Shown here: piece after piece, positions 1-14,637 of the stretch
Layout: each line of letters opens with the position of its first letter
Numbering within the stretch: the stretch's first letter is position 1
NCBI GenBank assembly: GCA_028565635.1
Contig: JAOXYB010050168.1
Location: 3,753 to 18,389, forward strand
Direction of reading: 5' to 3'
DNA from: Phoronis ovalis
Lineage: Eukaryota; Phoronida; Phoronidae
DNA: 14,637 bases
The notes under the pieces: model-generated
Told to the model about the DNA's origin: nothing
Seen by the model: the letters and a program-made list of their open reading frames with translations, nothing else
The model's database searches: none
Translations under genes and position numbers: made by a program

Positions 1-443
1 CTTGTTTTCATTTTAAATTTAACGTTTATAATTATCAGCCATAAACTTATTGTTTTAAATTGTGATTTCGCATATTGTTTTGATACACTAACGTATTGTT
101 TCACAATTGTTAAAAACTCTGAAAATGCTAGTTTCTCCCACAAGATTTCATGAAGAGGATGTTTTTCAAAGAGAGCTGCTAAATTAAATGATTGTTATGA
201 ACAATTTGAAATCAAAGTTCCTTAAAAGTTGTACTAACCTTTTGGGAATTTCATTCTGATTATCAAACGTCTTTCTTTTGTGCACCGTGCAATTGAATTT
301 CTACTTTTAAATAAGTATTTCTTAGAAAATATTTCTCACCGAGGTTATATAAATGTCCATAAATGCAATTGAAGAGGCATGCTCTAAAAACCGCATAATG
401 AAAAAAGCGTAGGAGGCATTATATTCATAAAGGTTATTAAGAG

Positions 444-488
444 TTTTTTTTTCTAATCCATAAGAGGTTTTTTTCTAATCCATAAGAG
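444..488. repeat. 22-bp tandem duplication
   Basis: Two back-to-back copies of a unit made of a T-tract followed by CTAATCCATAAGAG, with a period of 22 bp. A third T-tract follows without the rest of the unit. Confidence 0.75.
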
Positions 489-1084
489 TTTTTTCAAGGT
501 AGGGCTTCTATTCGGACAAATACATCACGCTGAAAAATACATCAGTTTGAAAAATCATAAATGAGGTCACACTCTGTGGGTAATACTACGGTTTCACGGT
601 TGATTAATTGTATTGAGTGCTAATTAATGCCAGCGTTTAATACACCTGGAAACTCTGCAATATATTCCCCTCAATATAGAGCACACTGTAGTTCAGTTCT
701 AGCTGAAGTAGTAACATTAAAAAGCTAGGATCGGAGCTGTGATTCGGGACAGGATACACGCTAACCGGGATCGCTACATATAACATAATAGGGAAGGGGC
801 ATATTATAACTTTTTACTCGTATATACAAGTTATCGACCAAAATTATATATATAACAAAATGCTTATTTCATACTTATTGATACAATGTTCAAGTTTACA
901 AATCTCTATTTTCTATCATCATTAATATTACTTCTGGAACTAAACATTGATATTTGTTTATACACAGAAAAAGTTACCACGAAAACGCCAAAACAAAGCT
1001 AACTAACTACATGTGATATCTTCGATACTAGCTAGGCTGAAAAAAATTATCTAGCACCCTCTCCACAGCAAATAGATGCCTATG

Positions 1085-1161
1085 GGTAGCATTTACGGAA
1101 TAAAATATTTAATTTGCACCCGGTAGCATTTACGACGGAATAAAATATTTAATTTGGCCCA
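1085..1161. repeat. 37/40-bp tandem duplication
   Basis: GGTAGCATTTACGGAATAAA and the following ATATTTAATTTG-x-CCC recur directly next to each other. The second copy has an extra ACG after TTACG, itself a 3-bp slippage. No coding or regulatory role is visible. Confidence 0.85.
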
Positions 1162-2488
1162 TTAGCTCCTTTTAAATTATTTGTTTCTGAAAGGGTTGTT
1201 AGGTAGAAGAAATTTTGTATCAGTGTAGAAATGACAGGTAACTAGACATAAATAACGCCTAATAACATGTTACTTTTAGTTATCATTTAGTCGGCTTCAT
1301 ACGTTTGTTTACCGTAATTGCGTGGTCTATATAAAAAAGTAGGCAGTGGCTAACGATCTGCAGTAACATTATAGTTTTTAATATTATTTCTAAACGGGTG
1401 GTCAGGCATGAGAAATTGTCTATCTCTTATATGTAGAAATGACAGATATCTTTGATTAAATGACAGTGCTTACCTGTAATTCACAGGTGCAGTCTATAAC
1501 TAATGTCAATAGGTATTTAAAGAAAGGTGGGTATGTGGTATAAAATACACCTGGATGTGTCAAGTCATTTGTTACTTAAAGAATGGAATTAATTTTTTAT
1601 ATTATTTCAATTTTATTGTACATACATTATTACATCTGAAGAGTAGTTCCTAATTGACGCCTCTTCTAACAGTAACCATTGGAACGTGATTAGTACAAAC
1701 TAGCACCCTTTCTTGGCCATTAAGGTTGATAATATACACATACTCTGTTCATTACTTAGTATTCTGCAGTCTCCGCTCACCACACATAATCTACCCATGT
1801 AACCTGCTGCATAGTTTTTACAAAAACCAGAATCTAAAACACAAGTTAGCTTAATAAGTACTGTTGCACTTCAGCTATAAAGCATTTCTTACAAGGATAA
1901 TTTTTCTACACAAAATGTAAACCGATACTAAAGCTGCCCAACATATTCCCAGCTGCAACTCAGATATTAATCAACTACATGCATGTACTTTACGTTGATA
2001 TTAGCAACAAAAAAAATGCAAGCAATTATTAAAATACAGTAAATGACCAGTTGATTTGGTTAAACTGTGTGGCTCAACACAGGTTCATTCCACATCCTTA
2101 CCCCAAAGGGAATACTGATAAAAACAATATTCACAGCAATAACTTCAAAAGAAAACCTCACAAATTTGAACATATGTGTAATATCTTCTGTCAACTTGAA
2201 TCTTTCATACACAAATCTGATGTAAAATGATTATGACTAATCTTTTGAGTGATCATAATTATTTGATTTATAATATACAGTACACCAGAAACTTTAAAAT
2301 GCATAATGATGAATTAACAGTGACTTTGTCAGTGGAAATCATGGATAATATTTCTAAAACAATGAACAGGAATGATTCACAGACATACAAGTGCTAACTT
2401 TCAACAACAACTATAAAGTAATTTTCTATGCTAGTTGCAAGCCTATTCAACTTGTAGCTATACATACTGTTTTTACCCTAGTCATCTG

Positions 2489-2735
2489 CAGCCATCATAA
2501 ATACTGAACTGTAATTATTTTAAAGATGTGAAGTTTTGTTTGAAAGTGTCAAATGGTGAAAATAATTAATGTAGAAACTTGCTTTAAAAAAAATTAAATA
2601 GTTGATGGCTGCAGATGACTAGTTATTTAATTTTTTTTAAAGCAAGCTTCTACATTTATTATTTTCGCCATTTGACACTTTCAAACAAAACTGCACATCT
2701 TCAAAATAATTACAGTTCAGTATTCATGATGACTG
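2489..2735. repeat. Long foldback: 111-bp arms, about 25-nt loop
   Basis: Positions 2489-2599 and 2625-2735 are reverse complements with 7 mismatches by hand count (about 94% identity), mostly transitions, and no gap. The loop (2600-2624) contains GATGGCTGCAGATGACTAG, which is the exact reverse complement of 2478-2496, a segment that starts outside the left arm and overlaps its first 8 bases. No target-site duplication is evident at the outer ends. The element lies about 310-560 nt beyond the PRRC1 stop. If transcribed as 3' UTR, it would form a near-perfect RNA duplex of about 107-111 bp. Confidence 0.93.
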
Positions 2736-2961
2736 AAACTTACATTTTAACATTTGATAATCAGCTAAATAAGCAGAGGTACTGAAACTGGGTTTTACTT
2801 ATCTGTGTATTCAGTGTACCACAACATTACTTTTTAATAGTAAATTATCAAGACGATTTTCCAGTAACACTTAGTTTACATAAAACCCAACTAAGGTATC
2901 ATTGAAGTTTGGTCTATCATTTCCATATCCACTGATCTTGTTACTATTTTAACAGGACACA

Positions 2962-2967
2962 TTTATT
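2962..2967 (-). promoter_or_regulatory. Candidate poly(A) signal AATAAA, second
   Basis: A second sense-strand AATAAA lies about 80 nt past the PRRC1 stop and is followed by the GU-rich stretch TGTGTCCTGTT, which resembles a downstream element. Further AATAAA copies exist at 2660-2655 and 1617-1612, so a longer 3' UTR cannot be excluded. Confidence 0.4.
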
Positions 2968-3013
2968 CAGCTGTATACTGATTCATGCTGAATAACTTAG
3001 AAACATTATAAAA

Positions 3014-3019
3014 TTTATT
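3014..3019 (-). promoter_or_regulatory. Candidate poly(A) signal AATAAA, proximal
   Basis: TTTATT on the plus strand reads AATAAA on the PRRC1 sense strand, 27 nt after the stop codon. Use of this site would give a 3' UTR of only about 50-60 nt. The hexamer is common in AT-rich DNA, so position relative to the stop is the only support. Confidence 0.4.
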
Positions 3020-3045
3020 TTCATCATTATTTACTGCCTGGGAAG

Positions 3046-13360
<10,315 letters not shown>

Positions 13361-14110
13361 CTACGGCAAAAATTACATATGAAATGTGTGTTCGCATACA
13401 GTAGAGAACATGGCCTAATTAAAGAATTTAGCTGGCTAATTATTAACATGTTTTTCAACAGCATAGGCACAGGTACTCCCATCCATCACAATCCACAATC
13501 TCTTACCCATCAATGAACTTTCTAAATAATAATTTCTCAACTTCATATCAGACACCTATTTCTGGTCTTTTGACAAGTTCGGTATTAAAGACAAATTGTA
13601 TGACCTCATTAACTGTTTACATGCATTTTACATGATTGGATGGCACAGTGGTGAAGCCATCTACTGCAAGCTGAAAGCTGTTCATTATTAACAAAATTTC
13701 TCTTATTTTCCTTTTTCTTCCATAAATGTTTTTTCCACAATAATATCAAATGTGCAATTTCTCAAAGTCAACTGATTTCATAACATGTTAATTTTCTGAA
13801 AGACTTTTGGAGTAATGGAAAGGTGTGCTTCAGTTTTTCTCCAAGAAAATTAAAAGAAATCTTTGGTAGGCTGATTTACAGCGCCTCGCTAGCTTTTATA
13901 CATAATATTACAATGTAAACTGCATATAATAAACTTACAGTTTAATTTACATGAAAAACTTTTAAGCCTAAACCAGACCCTCGTTAATATTCAAATAAAA
14001 ATTTGTGAAAAATCTGCAATACATTTTTTTCACACAAAACAAATGTAATCTGAAGCTTTAACCTTCATGCTATGTCATGGTGGTATGTTTAGACTCATGT
14101 GTGCAGAACA

Positions 14111-14434
14111 TGAAATTTAATTTACATTTCATAACACCTCATAAAAATCATAAGGAACATCCTGTGGATCTTAATTCGAGCTATGCTTTTAAGAAGTAGA
14201 AGATACTCCCATTATTTATTATGACCAAATTGTAAATACTGTGAATAATCTTTGAATTATCAATTAATGTTTGAAAAATTGTATTTTTTTTTATTTGCTA
14301 AAAAAGCTAAATTGATTATATAACTAAAATCCCTGGTGCAATTTAAGAATGGTCCATTAGAAATCATAGGAGTATCGTTTACTTGCTAAAAAATATAGTT
14401 AGCACAAATTTTGATCTACTGGGTTTTCCCATAG
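14111..14434. mobile_element. Foldback element, family F, copy 2
   Basis: This is colinear with 10951-11180: TGAAATTTAATT, CTCATAAAAATCATAAGGA, CTATGCTTTTAAGAAGTAGA, then a diverged loop with GGTCCATTAG, then GTATCGTTTACTTGCTAAAA and GATCTACTGGGTTTTCCCATAG. The outer right part of the arm is missing or too diverged to see. The two copies are in the same orientation, both inside PRRC1 introns. Confidence 0.7.
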
Positions 14435-14517
14435 GTTTATTTAAACAATTACGAAGTCTACCTTAGCCTTAATGTCACCACCAAGTATTTATAAGAGTCG
14501 ATGATTTTTTAATGTAT

Positions 14518-14637
14518 GTTTACATACCTGATACAGTACATTGTTGAGATATTGGATGACAGGTAACTAGATATATTTACTATAATTTGTTTACATGCCT
14601 CGTACAGTATAATATTGTTGAGATACTTGCTGACAGG
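14518..14637. repeat. Tandem repeat, 71-bp period, reaching the window edge
   Basis: GTTTACATACCTGATACAGTA...TTGTTGAGATA-x-TTG-x-TGACAGG occurs at 14518 and again, slightly diverged, at 14589. The array may continue past the edge. ATGACAGGTAACTAGA between the units also occurs at 1229 at the other end of the window, so it belongs to a dispersed family. Confidence 0.8.

Larger units (their letters stand above)
1..2961. other. Flanking DNA downstream of PRRC1, no supported gene
   Basis: No open frame here has a recognisable domain, and I see no tRNA or rRNA. The stretch is AT-rich and holds two short tandem duplications (about 444-488 and 1085-1161), a degenerate repeated motif (TGACAGGTAACTAGA at 1230, a partial copy near 1439) and the long hairpin at 2489-2735. 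Part of its right end may be PRRC1 3' UTR, depending on which poly(A) signal is used. Confidence 0.6.
13361..14637 (-). other. PRRC1 upstream intron DNA (5' end beyond the window)
   Basis: The region lies 5' of the first exon seen. I searched the sense strand for proline-rich coding sequence with a phase-1 donor and found none, so the preceding exon is most likely beyond 14637. It holds family F copy 2 and a tandem repeat at the right edge. Open frames here (for example plus 13328-13516) are antisense shadows or random. Confidence 0.7.

Noticed and set aside
1325-1370. TATATAAAA with a possible initiator downstream, resembling a core promoter
   Set aside because: No coding sequence or exon-like stretch follows on the plus strand, and TATA-like strings are expected by chance in DNA this AT-rich.

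Overview
The window looks like AT-rich nuclear DNA of an invertebrate animal: long introns with canonical GT-AG borders, no bacterial-style gene packing, no rRNA or tRNA gene, and many small foldback and tandem repeats. I cannot name the phylum from the sequence.

Only one gene is supportable. On the minus strand, five exons (13360-13203, 12500-12446, 6312-6203, 5683-5526 and 3358-3046) join in frame into the last 264 residues of PRRC1 (proline-rich and coiled-coil-containing protein 1), ending at a TAA stop at 3048-3046. They cover the short helical linker and the whole C-terminal domain related to the YjjX/DUF84 (ITPase-like) fold. The first exon seen begins with the last two bases of a split codon, so the proline-rich N-terminus and the promoter lie beyond the right edge. 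In vertebrates PRRC1 is linked to ER exit sites/COPII and to protein kinase A regulation.

Layout from left to right: 1-2961 is mainly flanking DNA downstream of the gene, with small tandem duplications and a strong 111-bp-arm hairpin at 2489-2735 that may fall in an extended 3' UTR. Positions 3359-5525 are the last intron, holding a 22-bp minisatellite rich in the donor-like motif GTAAGT. Positions 5665-5766 hold a 51-bp in-frame tandem duplication that copies the 3' splice site of the penultimate exon. Positions 6313-12445 are a 6.1-kb intron filled with MITE-like foldback elements, one carrying CRE palindromes in its arms. Positions 12501-13202 are a short intron. Positions 13361-14637 are upstream intron DNA with a second copy of one foldback family and a tandem repeat running to the window edge.

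The most notable signals are the duplicated splice acceptor, which would add 17 residues to PRRC1 if used, and the A-B-A'-B' hairpin downstream of the stop codon. I found no sign of a new multi-gene system. The other open frames are short, AT-driven and without recognisable domains.
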